NCBI GenBank assembly: GCA_938036435.1
Contig: CALHPU010000122.1
Location: 1 to 44,033, forward strand
Direction of reading: 5' to 3'
Length of the DNA stretch: 44,033 bases
From: an uncultured Pirellulaceae bacterium
GTDB lineage: Bacteria > Planctomycetota > Planctomycetia > Pirellulales > Pirellulaceae
Below the pieces are notes generated by a model. It saw only the letters and a program-made list of their open reading frames with translations, was not told the DNA's origin and ran no database searches. A program made the translations under genes and the position numbers. Below are positions 32,849-41,799 of this stretch, piece by piece. The number at the start of each line of letters is the position of its first letter. The stretch's first letter is position 1.

Positions 32849-33285
32849 ATTGCCTGTCTGGGGTGATGCTAGATTAGTATCGGGAAGGATGAGTGCGACC
32901 AAAAGTCGTTGAATAACGGTGGTTGATTTTCAACCCCTCAGTCTACTCGCTCCAAGTCAAAAACTTGTGGCGAATCTTACTGCGGGCGCAGCAAAACGTG
33001 TTTTGGTTGGAAGAAAATCGAAGCGTTTGCCCCGGCGAAAACCCTGTTGGAGGCGTTTGGTTTGCTAACGATCACTCCAGACCCATTGATATCCGACAAT
33101 GAAATCCGCATTACCGTTACGATCGTTATTTTCCGCCAGAGAATTGGTGTAGTTGGAGCTGGTGATTGCAAAGCGATTTCGCCAAACCTAGCCTTGTTTA
33201 AGATGGACGTTGATTCTCTCCTCTCTCCTCTTCCTTGACCAATCTTGGCGGTTGGGAATTACCAAGGTACGAGTCTTGGCAAGCT
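32849..33285. other. Divergent intergenic region in the polysaccharide locus
   Basis: This ~440-bp gap between the minus-strand GT2 gene and the plus-strand membrane protein must hold two promoters. Short frames on both strands around 32977-33171 show no family resemblance. A piece of the minus-strand reading resembles the Asp/Asn-rich repeats of dockerin-like proteins, too weakly to call a remnant. Confidence 0.35.
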
Positions 33286-34953
33286 ATGAACGATAAAAAA
33301 GAACCTTTGATGGAAAAAGTTTGGCACCTTTTGATTGGTTGCCTGCTGGTTGCGTTCTATGCTTTAACGCGCCCGTTCAATCATTCTGAAAGCTACGACA
33401 GTATCAACTACGCGCTTTTCGCAGAAAACTTCCCTCTTGGAACTGCGCCCGATTCACGAAACATATTGTTCCATGCCGTTAATCGTATCCTGTTCGTCAC
33501 ATCAGAATGGCTGGGATTCGATATCGGAGCATTGGAGCTGCTTTGCTCGGTAAGCGTACTAGCCGGCGCATCGTCTGTAGTGCTGTTCGCTAGGCTGATG
33601 AAGAAGCGATACAGAGTTTCATCTTTTGCAGCGTGGACTGGAGCAGCTTTCCTTGGTCTGACCTATGGTTATTGGCGTTACACAGGTGCCGCCGAAGTCT
33701 ACATGCCGTCGATCTTCTTGATCCTCTGCAGCCTGACGCTGATCTTTAAATTTTTGGAAGATGATGATGCGCAGAACCAGCGTTGGTTGTGGGCGGCAGG
33801 CGTTCTTTCGGGGCTTGCCGTACTGTTTTACCAGCCAAATATCATCGTCTTGTTTGCAGCGACGTTTGTTCTTTTTTGCTCATCGTCACGATTGTTTGCC
33901 TTTGTTCGTTACGCGGCAATGGGTGCTCTAATTGTCGTTGGCGGGTTGATTGTGTCCTATCTGATGGTAGAGGGAGAAGTGCCCACGCCCAGCGAGTTGA
34001 TCCGGTTTGTCACAGCCAGGAACGGCGAATTCCGTAGCCGCACTCCTGTCCACATCGCCTTAGTCAAATTTATTCTTGCTTTTGGGCATGACCTATTTTC
34101 TGCTCACTGGACTCGCACGCTGGATCCTGTTCGCACCACGCTCGATCCTTACATCCCGGGGTGCGTTTACAATTTCAACGTCGTCGCTTACGCAGGAAAG
34201 GGTATCCAGTATTTGACCGCGATCGCCGCGGCGTTGTTTATTCCTGTGTTGGCTATATTTGTGAGGCTTCACTGGGTCGCTGCTCGAAAATGGAAGTTCG
34301 GTTGGCCTGACAACAGAACGCTTTTCCTAGTTGGTTGGATGGGCTTGATCGGACTTGTCGTTGGTACGATCGATCCCGGTAGCTTTGAAGCTTGGATTCC
34401 AGCACTGGTGCCGTTTGCAGGATTGCTCACCGTGTTTGTCTTCGAGCCATGTTTTAAAATGGGAAAGCAACGCACTCTTATAGTATTTCTATTGCTCGTG
34501 TTTTGCTACAACTTCTCCGGAGGCACCATGATCTGGCGAAACTCAGAGGGAGACTATTTCTTTCACAAAACAGCTTGGATCAGGCAAGAGCTAACAGAAC
34601 AGGACACTGTGCTGCTGAACGAATTTGACTACCGAATGGTGGACTATCTTGGTTATTACAGTGACGCGCGAGTCGTACATTTGACCGGTGAAGATCGAGT
34701 CACCATCGCTCGCAGTCATCCGGAAATTCATTCTGTTTCGCTCGATGAGTTCTTGGCCAAACACGCAACCGGTCAGGGCAAGTTGTATGTGCTGGATGAT
34801 GTTCTGACGCCTCCTCCAGAAATAAAATCATGTAGAAGCGGCCAAGAGAAGTTCGACGCCGCAATGGCGTTGGCCGATCGAATCAAAGCGAACGCAGTTC
34901 TGGTCGACTCGGGAACTTTCGGCAAAACGTACCAGATCAAATTCGCTGATTAG
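33286..34953 (+). CDS. Polytopic membrane protein, glycosyltransferase family 39-like
   Basis: The protein is 555 residues from the ATG at 33286 (an ATG at 33310 is an alternative). About nine to ten membrane helices are followed by a soluble C-terminal domain (~430-555). The N-terminal loop FNHSESYDSINYALFAENFPLGTAPDSRNILFHAVNR, with acidic residues just after helix 1, matches the periplasmic catalytic loop of GT-C enzymes (PMT/ArnT-like), where an Asp or Glu binds the metal. It probably transfers a sugar from a lipid carrier. I do not recognise a more specific family. Its location in the polysaccharide locus is consistent with modification of the polymer or a protein. Confidence 0.65.
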   Translation: MNDKKEPLMEKVWHLLIGCLLVAFYALTRPFNHSESYDSINYALFAENFPLGTAPDSRNILFHAVNRILFVTSEWLGFDIGALELLCSVSVLAGASSVVLFARLMKKRYRVSSFAAWTGAAFLGLTYGYWRYTGAAEVYMPSIFLILCSLTLIFKFLEDDDAQNQRWLWAAGVLSGLAVLFYQPNIIVLFAATFVLFCSSSRLFAFVRYAAMGALIVVGGLIVSYLMVEGEVPTPSELIRFVTARNGEFRSRTPVHIALVKFILAFGHDLFSAHWTRTLDPVRTTLDPYIPGCVYNFNVVAYAGKGIQYLTAIAAALFIPVLAIFVRLHWVAARKWKFGWPDNRTLFLVGWMGLIGLVVGTIDPGSFEAWIPALVPFAGLLTVFVFEPCFKMGKQRTLIVFLLLVFCYNFSGGTMIWRNSEGDYFFHKTAWIRQELTEQDTVLLNEFDYRMVDYLGYYSDARVVHLTGEDRVTIARSHPEIHSVSLDEFLAKHATGQGKLYVLDDVLTPPPEIKSCRSGQEKFDAAMALADRIKANAVLVDSGTFGKTYQIKFAD

Positions 34954-35149
34954 TTTCTGGTCGTGGCCGGGCCTGAAAACCAAACTCACTTTTCAAATAA
35001 AATTGAATGAAACTCGGTGGCATCTAGTATTTCAACTTCGTGCTTTCGACCAACGCAACTAGACTGCCGTGTCGATGTGACGATGAATTTTGCCTCTCGA
35101 GCAATGCAATATTTATTGAGAACATTGGCCAGATCCGCAGAGTAAATGA

Positions 35150-36235
35150 ATGACCGAAAAATCCGCCAAATTTTATATCCCCTCACTGGACGGGATCAGA
35201 GCGATCGCTTTCCTGATTGTGTTTCTATCGCACGCGGGATTTGGCAAATTTGTGCCCGGTGGGTTCGGGGTCACGATTTTCTTCTTTCTTAGCGGCTACC
35301 TGATCACGACCATGCTCAGACGAGAACACGAGCGGTCCAACACGATAGATTTCAAAAAATTCTATATGCGGCGGGTGCTGCGGATTTGGCCTCCGTTTTA
35401 CCTCGTGCTGTTTCTGGCGGTCGCCGTTTCTTACATGGTCGGTACCTATTCACAACCCGAATTATCTGGGCACTATTTTCACGCGTTTGTGACACAGTTC
35501 TTCCACTATTCAAACTACTACAACATTGAATACGGGAACCAGTTCATGGCGTTGGGAACCGAAGTCTACTGGTCGCTTGCCGTTGAAGAGCATTTCTATC
35601 TGTTGTTTCCGTTGCTGTATGTGCTGCTGCGAAAGCTTGGCATCGGATCGTCAAAACAGGCCACGATTTTCTGGGGTATTTGTCTGCTGGTGTTGCTGTG
35701 GAGATGTTTACTTGTGTTCACCATGGGAGCCGATTACGACCGCATCTTTTTCGCGACAGATACCCGTCTGGACAGCATTATGTTCGGTTGCGCTCTGGCC
35801 GTGGCCGGCAACCCTGCTCTCGATCAAGATCAACAGATCTCAGAACGCACGCTCAAGTACATTTTGCTACCATTGGGGTGTGCGTTGCTGATATGGTCTC
35901 TGCTTGTTCGAGATAGTGTTTTTCGTGACACATTTCGGTATTCAGTTCAGGGCGTCGCGCTCTACCCGGTCTTCATCGCTGCCATCCGCTTTCCAGATTG
36001 GTTCGTGTTTAAACCGTTAAACTGGAGCTGGATGCGATTTGTAGGCATCCTTTCATACTCCCTGTACCTCGTTCACTTTATGGTCATCAAGGCGCTGACT
36101 ACGGTCGCGCCCGGACTAGGGCTGGTTGGGATAAGTGTTCTCTCGTTGCTTATTTCCCTGGGGATTTCATACGCCGTTTATCGCTTTGCAGAGGTTCCTG
36201 CGGCCAAACTTAAAAAGAGATTTTCTTCCCACTAA
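35150..36235 (+). CDS. Membrane acyltransferase of the OafA/YrhL (acyltransferase-3) family
   Basis: The protein is 361 residues with ~10 membrane helices. The N-terminal IPSLDGIRAIAFLIVFLSHAGF holds the conserved catalytic His region, and FFFLSGYLIT, RRVLRIWPPFY and SLAVEEHFYLLFP are family hallmarks. It is normally an O-acetyl- or O-succinyltransferase acting on sugars. It lies 197 bp after the GT39-like gene on the same strand and would decorate the exopolysaccharide. A palindromic repeat follows the stop. Confidence 0.92.
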   Translation: MTEKSAKFYIPSLDGIRAIAFLIVFLSHAGFGKFVPGGFGVTIFFFLSGYLITTMLRREHERSNTIDFKKFYMRRVLRIWPPFYLVLFLAVAVSYMVGTYSQPELSGHYFHAFVTQFFHYSNYYNIEYGNQFMALGTEVYWSLAVEEHFYLLFPLLYVLLRKLGIGSSKQATIFWGICLLVLLWRCLLVFTMGADYDRIFFATDTRLDSIMFGCALAVAGNPALDQDQQISERTLKYILLPLGCALLIWSLLVRDSVFRDTFRYSVQGVALYPVFIAAIRFPDWFVFKPLNWSWMRFVGILSYSLYLVHFMVIKALTTVAPGLGLVGISVLSLLISLGISYAVYRFAEVPAAKLKKRFSSH

Positions 36236-36268
36236 AACAACCAGTGAGGCCAAGGCGGAGCGCTGCAT

Positions 36269-36326
36269 GCAGTGGGATTCGCCAGAATTCCTGATCTGTT
36301 AAAGATGATTGGGGAAATCCAATACG
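36269..36326. repeat. Interspersed imperfect palindrome, copy 4 of 4
   Basis: AGTGGGATTCGCCAGAATTC (starting at 36270) is shared with copy 3, while the right arm has decayed to GATTGGGGAAATCCAATAC. It lies between convergent genes, 34 bp past the acyltransferase stop. The GATCATTTCA tail near 36346 is also shared with copy 3. Confidence 0.8.
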
Positions 36327-36355
36327 CTTACTTGATCGCTTGCCTGATCATTTCA

Positions 36356-36393
36356 GCTAAGACGAACAACTAATGCTAAGACGAACAACTAAT
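36356..36393. repeat. 19-bp tandem duplication at the 3' end of the GT4 gene
   Basis: The unit GCTAAGACGAACAACTAAT occurs twice without a spacer. The right copy includes the stop codon of the GT4 gene (36389-36391), so the event duplicated the stop and adjoining bases. The protein is unaffected. Confidence 0.9.
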
Positions 36394-37567
36394 TTGCTTC
36401 AGCCAAGTATTTTTCCACAGCGGCTCGCATTGAGATGTCGACTTCGTTTTGGCTAAATGCGTGATCGGCCATGGCTCGCCGTTGATCTTTCGACAATTTG
36501 GCTGCGGCGCTGAAGGTATCGGCGAGCGTATCAAAATCGAACATCAGGCACGAAACTTTGTCCTCAAGTTGGAATCCTCGAGTACCAAATTTTTGCAATA
36601 ACATTGGCAGCTTGGACGCAATGTACTCGCTGTTTTTAACGTTTGCTCCAGAACCTTCGAATACCGGATTGAGGGCGAAATCTGCAGCCGCAAGGTAAGG
36701 TTGAATGGAATCGACAAAACCTGTCTGAAAGATCCTTGCGTCGTTGAGTTCTTGTTTGGCATCGGTACCTGATTGCTCCGCGACGGTACCCACGACAACA
36801 ATCTTCACGCCTCTTTCAGCCAACAGAGCGCGTTTGTCGGCACAAAATTCCTGTAAACGAACCAGTGCAGACCGATTGGGGCCAAAGTTACTTCCGGTGA
36901 AAACGAAAAGAGTTTCGTCTTCGCCAATGCCGAGTTCCTTTCGAGTGGATTCTCGAATTTCGGGATCCAATCGGTAGTCTTCAGGAAAGATTCCGTTTGG
37001 CACAAGCACAACCGAATTGAGGTCTTTGAAATACTCTTGGTCTGCCGGTGCGCAGGCGATGACTAAGTCGGCTTTTTTGGCCGCGCTCCGTTCCATCTTC
37101 CTGACTAATGGAACAAGCAAGGGTGAACAAAGTGAATTTTGCCAAAGTTGGTGCTCAACGTTATGCGTGTTTAAGTGCCATGGCTTTCCCAGTCGTGTCG
37201 CTATCGGATAAAGGAAGGGGAAATCAACAATGACAAGATCAGCTGCGTCAGCAAGTTCCCGCAGTTTCTTAGGAGTGTGTAATCTGGCGAACAAATTGCT
37301 CCACAGAGGCGGTAGTTCGAACTTATATGCGAACCACTGGCATGCCCCGAAAAACGGTTGGCGGTTGACGAATTCATTCACTCCGTTTTCCAACAGCGTC
37401 GCGCCACTGTCTTTTCTTTCTAGGTATTCCTTCTTTCGGCCTGTAAAAGAATAGATTGTCACTTCGTGTCCCAACTCCGCGAGCGCTCGCGCGAAAGAAC
37501 CAGAACGTATTTGGCCGCCTGAGAGGCTTGGATAAACCTGTATTTCTGAAAGGATAAGGATGTTCAT
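36389..37567 (-). CDS. Glycosyltransferase family 4 / group 1 protein
   Basis: The protein is 392 residues from the ATG at 37567 (the codon before it is a TTG, a trivial alternative). The N-terminal domain begins MNILILSEIQVYPSLSGGQIRS. The second domain has VLVPNGI, FVFTGSNFGPNRSALV and the C-terminal EGSGANVKNSEYIASKLP, the GT-B E-x7-E nucleotide-sugar site with Glu positions near FEGSG. It transfers sugars from a nucleotide-sugar donor to the growing repeat unit at the cytoplasmic face. It is co-oriented with the O-antigen polymerase/ligase (59-bp gap). Confidence 0.88.
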   Translation of the reverse strand: MNILILSEIQVYPSLSGGQIRSGSFARALAELGHEVTIYSFTGRKKEYLERKDSGATLLENGVNEFVNRQPFFGACQWFAYKFELPPLWSNLFARLHTPKKLRELADAADLVIVDFPFLYPIATRLGKPWHLNTHNVEHQLWQNSLCSPLLVPLVRKMERSAAKKADLVIACAPADQEYFKDLNSVVLVPNGIFPEDYRLDPEIRESTRKELGIGEDETLFVFTGSNFGPNRSALVRLQEFCADKRALLAERGVKIVVVGTVAEQSGTDAKQELNDARIFQTGFVDSIQPYLAAADFALNPVFEGSGANVKNSEYIASKLPMLLQKFGTRGFQLEDKVSCLMFDFDTLADTFSAAAKLSKDQRRAMADHAFSQNEVDISMRAAVEKYLAEAN

Positions 37568-37626
37568 CAAATGAGTTTTTTGGTTGGTTTTTGCAGCGTT
37601 ATGAAGAGGGATCAGGCGAAGAGGGA

Positions 37627-38973
37627 TTAGGCATTCTTACTCAAGGTGTCATTGAGATTATGATTGGATTCAAGCGGAATTCTATCTCCGTTCCATGAAT
37701 GTGCAGCCAATGCCAAGAAAAGAAAAGCAGTGATCGGCGACGAACCATTCAGGCCTGATTCAGTAAATCCTCGTATGATACAAAAAGCGACTCCGCCGAC
37801 GAGAAATAGGTATCCCGGTTGCATCGTTTTCCGATAGGTGATCGCAGAATAGAAAAAGATTGAAAGGGCGGTCGCAAATAACAGTATCGTTCCCACAATA
37901 CCTAGCTGAAGTGTTGTGTCAACATATGAAGAATGAGCTTCGCTAATCACCCATTGTTGAGACAACGCAATATCGGCAATGTGCCGTGGATTCCAAAATG
38001 CCTTAAACCCATAGCCCGCCCAAGGCCGGTATGAGATGTACTCTGCCAAGTCCTGCCACAAAGGAAGTCGACCCGTTAATGATTCGCCCGTCTCTTCCCC
38101 TCTTCCCATCAGCAGGACTTCTGAATTCTCCATGATCGGGTTGAAGTCCACCGCCAGACAGAGCAGAGAAATACATGATAGCAACCAGAATCCGGTCGCA
38201 AGCCCGATAACAATATTCCGCACTGGCTGCGAAGCAAGCCAAATCAACCCCAACGAAACCGGTACCGCAGCGGTTGCACTCCTGCACTTGGTCAGGATCA
38301 AAAACAGAAACAACAGGCCAAAAATACCATAGAACACTACTTTGAATTTTGGCTTGACACTCGCCATCGTGTAAGCCGCGATACAGCCGATGGCGAGGTT
38401 GGCCGCTTGGATATTCGGATGCATGCTGCCGGCGAAACGATATTCCCCCCAGTGCGGACGAAAGGTCCCGAAGGCCAGTTCGGCAGCAATCCCTAGCCCT
38501 AGGTACGCTAGCGATACGAGCACCGCGGCGAAAACTGCATCTTTGACGTCGATCAATTTGCAAAAACCAAAACACCCGATCGCGCAACACAGCACTAGGC
38601 TAAAGCGCCTGATCGTGGTGCCGGCGTCTATCGACCAAGCAGCACTTGCTCCAGCCCACAACAAATAGATTACAATCAATGCGGTAGGCAGATTAAAGCG
38701 AAAGGTTTTCCCGCGTTCCAGCAGTAAACTGAACATGCCGATAACCGCGCAACCAAGAAAAACGATGCGGCGCAACGAGTTACCACCCGAAGCCCAGCTT
38801 TCTTGGTCTTCAATGTCCGCGACAAAATTTTCAGTCAAGGACATGGTAAGATCTTGTTCGGAAAAGAAAGTGACCGCAACGACCACTGCCAAAAAAACTG
38901 TTTTCACAATTGGCAAAAATGACCAGTCCGTTGAGCGCTGCGAGCGGAGCGAGTTGAGAGTCAGTTCAGTCAT
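37627..38973 (-). CDS. O-antigen polymerase/ligase-like membrane protein (Wzy/WaaL family)
   Basis: The protein is 448 residues with about 11 membrane helices. A long periplasmic loop before the last helices (GRGEETGESLTGRLPLWQDLAEYISYRPWAGYGFKAFWNP...SEAHSSYVDTTLQLG) holds the Wzy_C (O-antigen ligase) pattern, including the conserved His in EAHSSY. It would polymerise lipid-linked repeat units in the periplasm, or ligate them. Its ATG overlaps the flippase stop by 8 bp (ATGACTGA), implying translational coupling. Confidence 0.88.
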   Translation of the reverse strand: MTELTLNSLRSQRSTDWSFLPIVKTVFLAVVVAVTFFSEQDLTMSLTENFVADIEDQESWASGGNSLRRIVFLGCAVIGMFSLLLERGKTFRFNLPTALIVIYLLWAGASAAWSIDAGTTIRRFSLVLCCAIGCFGFCKLIDVKDAVFAAVLVSLAYLGLGIAAELAFGTFRPHWGEYRFAGSMHPNIQAANLAIGCIAAYTMASVKPKFKVVFYGIFGLLFLFLILTKCRSATAAVPVSLGLIWLASQPVRNIVIGLATGFWLLSCISLLCLAVDFNPIMENSEVLLMGRGEETGESLTGRLPLWQDLAEYISYRPWAGYGFKAFWNPRHIADIALSQQWVISEAHSSYVDTTLQLGIVGTILLFATALSIFFYSAITYRKTMQPGYLFLVGGVAFCIIRGFTESGLNGSSPITAFLFLALAAHSWNGDRIPLESNHNLNDTLSKNA

Positions 38974-40282
38974 TAACTAGCCCTCCGACCTGAGGTTTCT
39001 CACGAAGAAATCTAACCAGTAGAGCCGATCGTAGTGTCGCGCTGGTCGCGGAGCCAATTAGGGTCGTCCATGCCGCTCCAACGACTCCCAGCGGTTGGAT
39101 CAATAGAACTGCAGCGGTGATCGTGACCAGCATGAGAATAACATCAACCCAAAAGTTCTCTTTGATGCGTTCGATCGCAAACAAGCCACCGCTGGCGGTG
39201 TGCGAGAAGCCTTCAAATAACTTGGCGATCGCCAATAACGTCAAAACGGTTTGCAATCCAACATAGTTTTCCCCCAATACTTTGACTGCGATCACGTCAC
39301 CAAAGAAGGTCAGTAACAAAGCGAAACTGCCGACAGCAACGAAAAACACCAAGTACATCTGTGACATTAGTTGTCGCAGTCCAGAGCTTCCTTCCTCCAC
39401 GTAAACCCGCGCTGCCTTGGGCGTTAAGAAATTTAGCATTCCCATGTTGAAAATATTCGCGACGCCGACGAGTGTCATGCAACCGCCGAAAAATCCGGTT
39501 CCTTCAGCGCCCGCGGCAACCAATAACAGCCATGGCAACAGATAGGTTGGAAGCGATCCAACAAGCTGACCAGAAACGGCCCATTTGCCAAACGACCAAT
39601 TTAGCTTCCAGTCTTCAGTCAAGCGTTGGGTCTGAAACTGAATCGTTGGACCAAATTTGAAGTACCAGTATCCGATCGTAAAAAGACACGAAGCGCCCAC
39701 TGCAATCCATGCAGTCGCTCCGGTAAGAATTCCCATGGACCTTAACACAATCAGAGCACTAATCTGAAGCACCGAGATTGCCACATCAATTCCCAGCACG
39801 CTTGTATTTTTCGAATGTGTAAAACAGTAGTGCCGTATGATCTCGCGCATCATGATTGCTGGCATGAAAATCGACAGGACCAACAGAGTTGGGACCACTT
39901 CGGGCGAAACCCAACCTAACCATGCAACCGCGATCTGCACAAACAAATACGCCAGCGCAATTAGAAGAAAGATCAGCTGCTGGACGAGGCAACTACCGCG
40001 ATACGCTGGCAGTTCGCTTTCGCTTTGGCGATGGTGATAGAGTGTGTAGGGCGTCGAGACCAGTTGTTGTTGGAACCCTCGGGCAAAGAGCACCAGAGAC
40101 AATCCAATGTAATAGACGCCGAAAATAGCCGGACCGTCAGGCACCTGCCGACTGATCAAAATACAGGTGGCAAAACCCGCGACACTGACAACCCCCTGAT
40201 TGAAGAGGCATACCAATGCATCTTGTTTGGACACAACAGATCGCATAAACCTGGTGCCTATTGGTAACGGAGACCTACCCAT
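38966..40282 (-). CDS. Polysaccharide flippase (Wzx/MATE-like MOP superfamily)
   Basis: The protein is 438 residues with ~12 predicted membrane helices (e.g. ALVCLFNQGVVSVAGFATCILISRQV). The layout and the position between polymerase and chain-length genes identify a Wzx-type exporter that flips the lipid-linked repeat unit. The start at 40282 overlaps the upstream wzz-like stop by 8 bp (ATGGGTAG). This overlap mirrors the one at its own 3' end and supports the start over the ATG at 40246. Confidence 0.85.
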   Translation of the reverse strand: MGRSPLPIGTRFMRSVVSKQDALVCLFNQGVVSVAGFATCILISRQVPDGPAIFGVYYIGLSLVLFARGFQQQLVSTPYTLYHHRQSESELPAYRGSCLVQQLIFLLIALAYLFVQIAVAWLGWVSPEVVPTLLVLSIFMPAIMMREIIRHYCFTHSKNTSVLGIDVAISVLQISALIVLRSMGILTGATAWIAVGASCLFTIGYWYFKFGPTIQFQTQRLTEDWKLNWSFGKWAVSGQLVGSLPTYLLPWLLLVAAGAEGTGFFGGCMTLVGVANIFNMGMLNFLTPKAARVYVEEGSSGLRQLMSQMYLVFFVAVGSFALLLTFFGDVIAVKVLGENYVGLQTVLTLLAIAKLFEGFSHTASGGLFAIERIKENFWVDVILMLVTITAAVLLIQPLGVVGAAWTTLIGSATSATLRSALLVRFLREKPQVGGLVND

Positions 40283-41567
40283 TTGCGATCGGAGACCTAG
40301 TCAGAAATTCGTTGTTTTCGAGAATTTCTTTTTCGAGGTCACTATTTTCGACTTTCTTTCTCAGTCGCATAGGAGCCCAAAACAGCTCGAAAAACAATGC
40401 GGTCAGAATTGCTCCTGAAGTAGCCGCAACCAATCCAGCAACTGCAATCAGTTTTCTGTTTGGGCTGATGGGTTTGGGAACGTAGCTTGGCGGTTGAACG
40501 ACACGAACGTTTGTAAACCGGCTGCTGTTGAGGGCTTCTTCGATTCTGGATTGCTCGTAAAGCTCTTGGTATTGAGCATAGTTGCCCGCGCTCAATTCCA
40601 CCGCTTTCTGCAGTTGGCCAATCATGACCTCATCCCGATTCAATTTGGCGGCTTTGTCCAGCAATTCTTCAAGTTGTGAGGTGAGGGCTTCCTTCTGGGC
40701 AGCCATCGCAGAAAGATCGCCTTGAGCGTTGATGCGCTCCTGAGTGACTCTGGCTCGGTCTAAAGGGTTTCTGCTGACAAGGAACTTGTATTTTTCTAGT
40801 TTGGCCTCTGTGGATACGAGGCTACTCGTGACATTCATCAAGCTGGATTCAATGGAATTGGTTTGTTCTTTTAGGTTTTCTCGGGCTCCCTCAATCGAAA
40901 CGACGCCCGCATCTTCTTTGGCAATTTGCAGGGCCTTCATTGACTCTTTCCACTGGCCACGCAGCAACCTTGATTGTTCCTTGAAAAAGCTGTTACTTTG
41001 AGGTGTCTGATGCGCATCGGTGTGCATCGCTTGGTACACGTCAAGGTATTCTTGGACAATCCTTTGAGCCAGTTCAGGCGATGAGCCTTTGGAGTTGAGA
41101 GTTAGCACACTTGATTTTCTAGAACTGATGACATAGGTGTCTTCAATCAATTGTCGAATCGCTTTTTGCCGCGACGAATCCCGACGGTCTTTGCCTTGGA
41201 ACGGCTTTTGGACCTCGTCGGTTAGCGGGGCATCACCGAGGATGACCTCAGGACCAATTCGGTCAACCACCTGTTCGACGATACCTCTGCTGTAGAGCAT
41301 ATCGCGAATAGAATTGATTTCGTTGTCTCGCGTATCGAGTACAGAAATGGTGCTGCCGGTTGTAGCGGTCGGGTCCAACGAAACCGTCTCCCGGCCAAGC
41401 TTAACGAAGATCATCGCCCCTGATCCGTACGTGCGAGGCAGGAAATTCATCGCCAGTAGTGCTACGAGCATTGTCGCACAGAAAACTAGCACCGCCGGGA
41501 ACCAGTGTTTCCTTAAAGCGGTGACAAACGTCTCAATAGAGAATGATTTGATAAGTTCGGAATCCAC
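40275..41567 (-). CDS. Wzz-type polysaccharide co-polymerase (chain-length determinant)
   Basis: The protein is 430 residues: an N-terminal helix (~24-44), a long coiled periplasmic domain (~60-370), and a C-terminal helix (~380-402). The proline-rich PPSYVPKPISPNRK motif just before TM2 is the Wzz signature. It sets chain length in Wzy polymerisation. Unlike many Gram-positive and proteobacterial homologues, no fused BY-kinase domain follows; only ~25 cytoplasmic residues remain. The start is GTG at 41567, with no clear Shine-Dalgarno. It is first of the minus-strand run wzz-flippase-polymerase-GT4. Confidence 0.9.
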   Translation of the reverse strand: MDSELIKSFSIETFVTALRKHWFPAVLVFCATMLVALLAMNFLPRTYGSGAMIFVKLGRETVSLDPTATTGSTISVLDTRDNEINSIRDMLYSRGIVEQVVDRIGPEVILGDAPLTDEVQKPFQGKDRRDSSRQKAIRQLIEDTYVISSRKSSVLTLNSKGSSPELAQRIVQEYLDVYQAMHTDAHQTPQSNSFFKEQSRLLRGQWKESMKALQIAKEDAGVVSIEGARENLKEQTNSIESSLMNVTSSLVSTEAKLEKYKFLVSRNPLDRARVTQERINAQGDLSAMAAQKEALTSQLEELLDKAAKLNRDEVMIGQLQKAVELSAGNYAQYQELYEQSRIEEALNSSRFTNVRVVQPPSYVPKPISPNRKLIAVAGLVAATSGAILTALFFELFWAPMRLRKKVENSDLEKEILENNEFLTRSPIANG

Positions 41568-41799
41568 GACTATATCTGATTGTTAAATGGGCGAACGAAA
41601 GTATCTGAAATAACAGAAAACCAATGTTAACCAGAACGATCCGCCAAAAGCACAATAATTCAAGGACTTGTCACTTTTTCTCACACTAGGTTTAGGAGAC
41701 TTTGAATATACTGATTATGCAAATTAGCTTGGACTCAGGCCTAATTTTCCATATCCAAAATGATTTTTCCATCTCTTCTCAGAACTAGTCCACTAAACC

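Noticed and set aside
32977..33171. Dockerin-like or other remnant in the GT2/GT39-like gap
   Set aside because: The resemblance of SDINGSG to Asp/Asn-rich repeats is a few residues only and not enough for a pseudogene call.
34986..35186. Minus-strand 66-codon frame between the GT39-like and acyltransferase genes
   Set aside because: It overlaps the acyltransferase start, has no clear ribosome site, and no family is recognised. It looks slightly protein-like near its end, so it could be a remnant, but I cannot support it.
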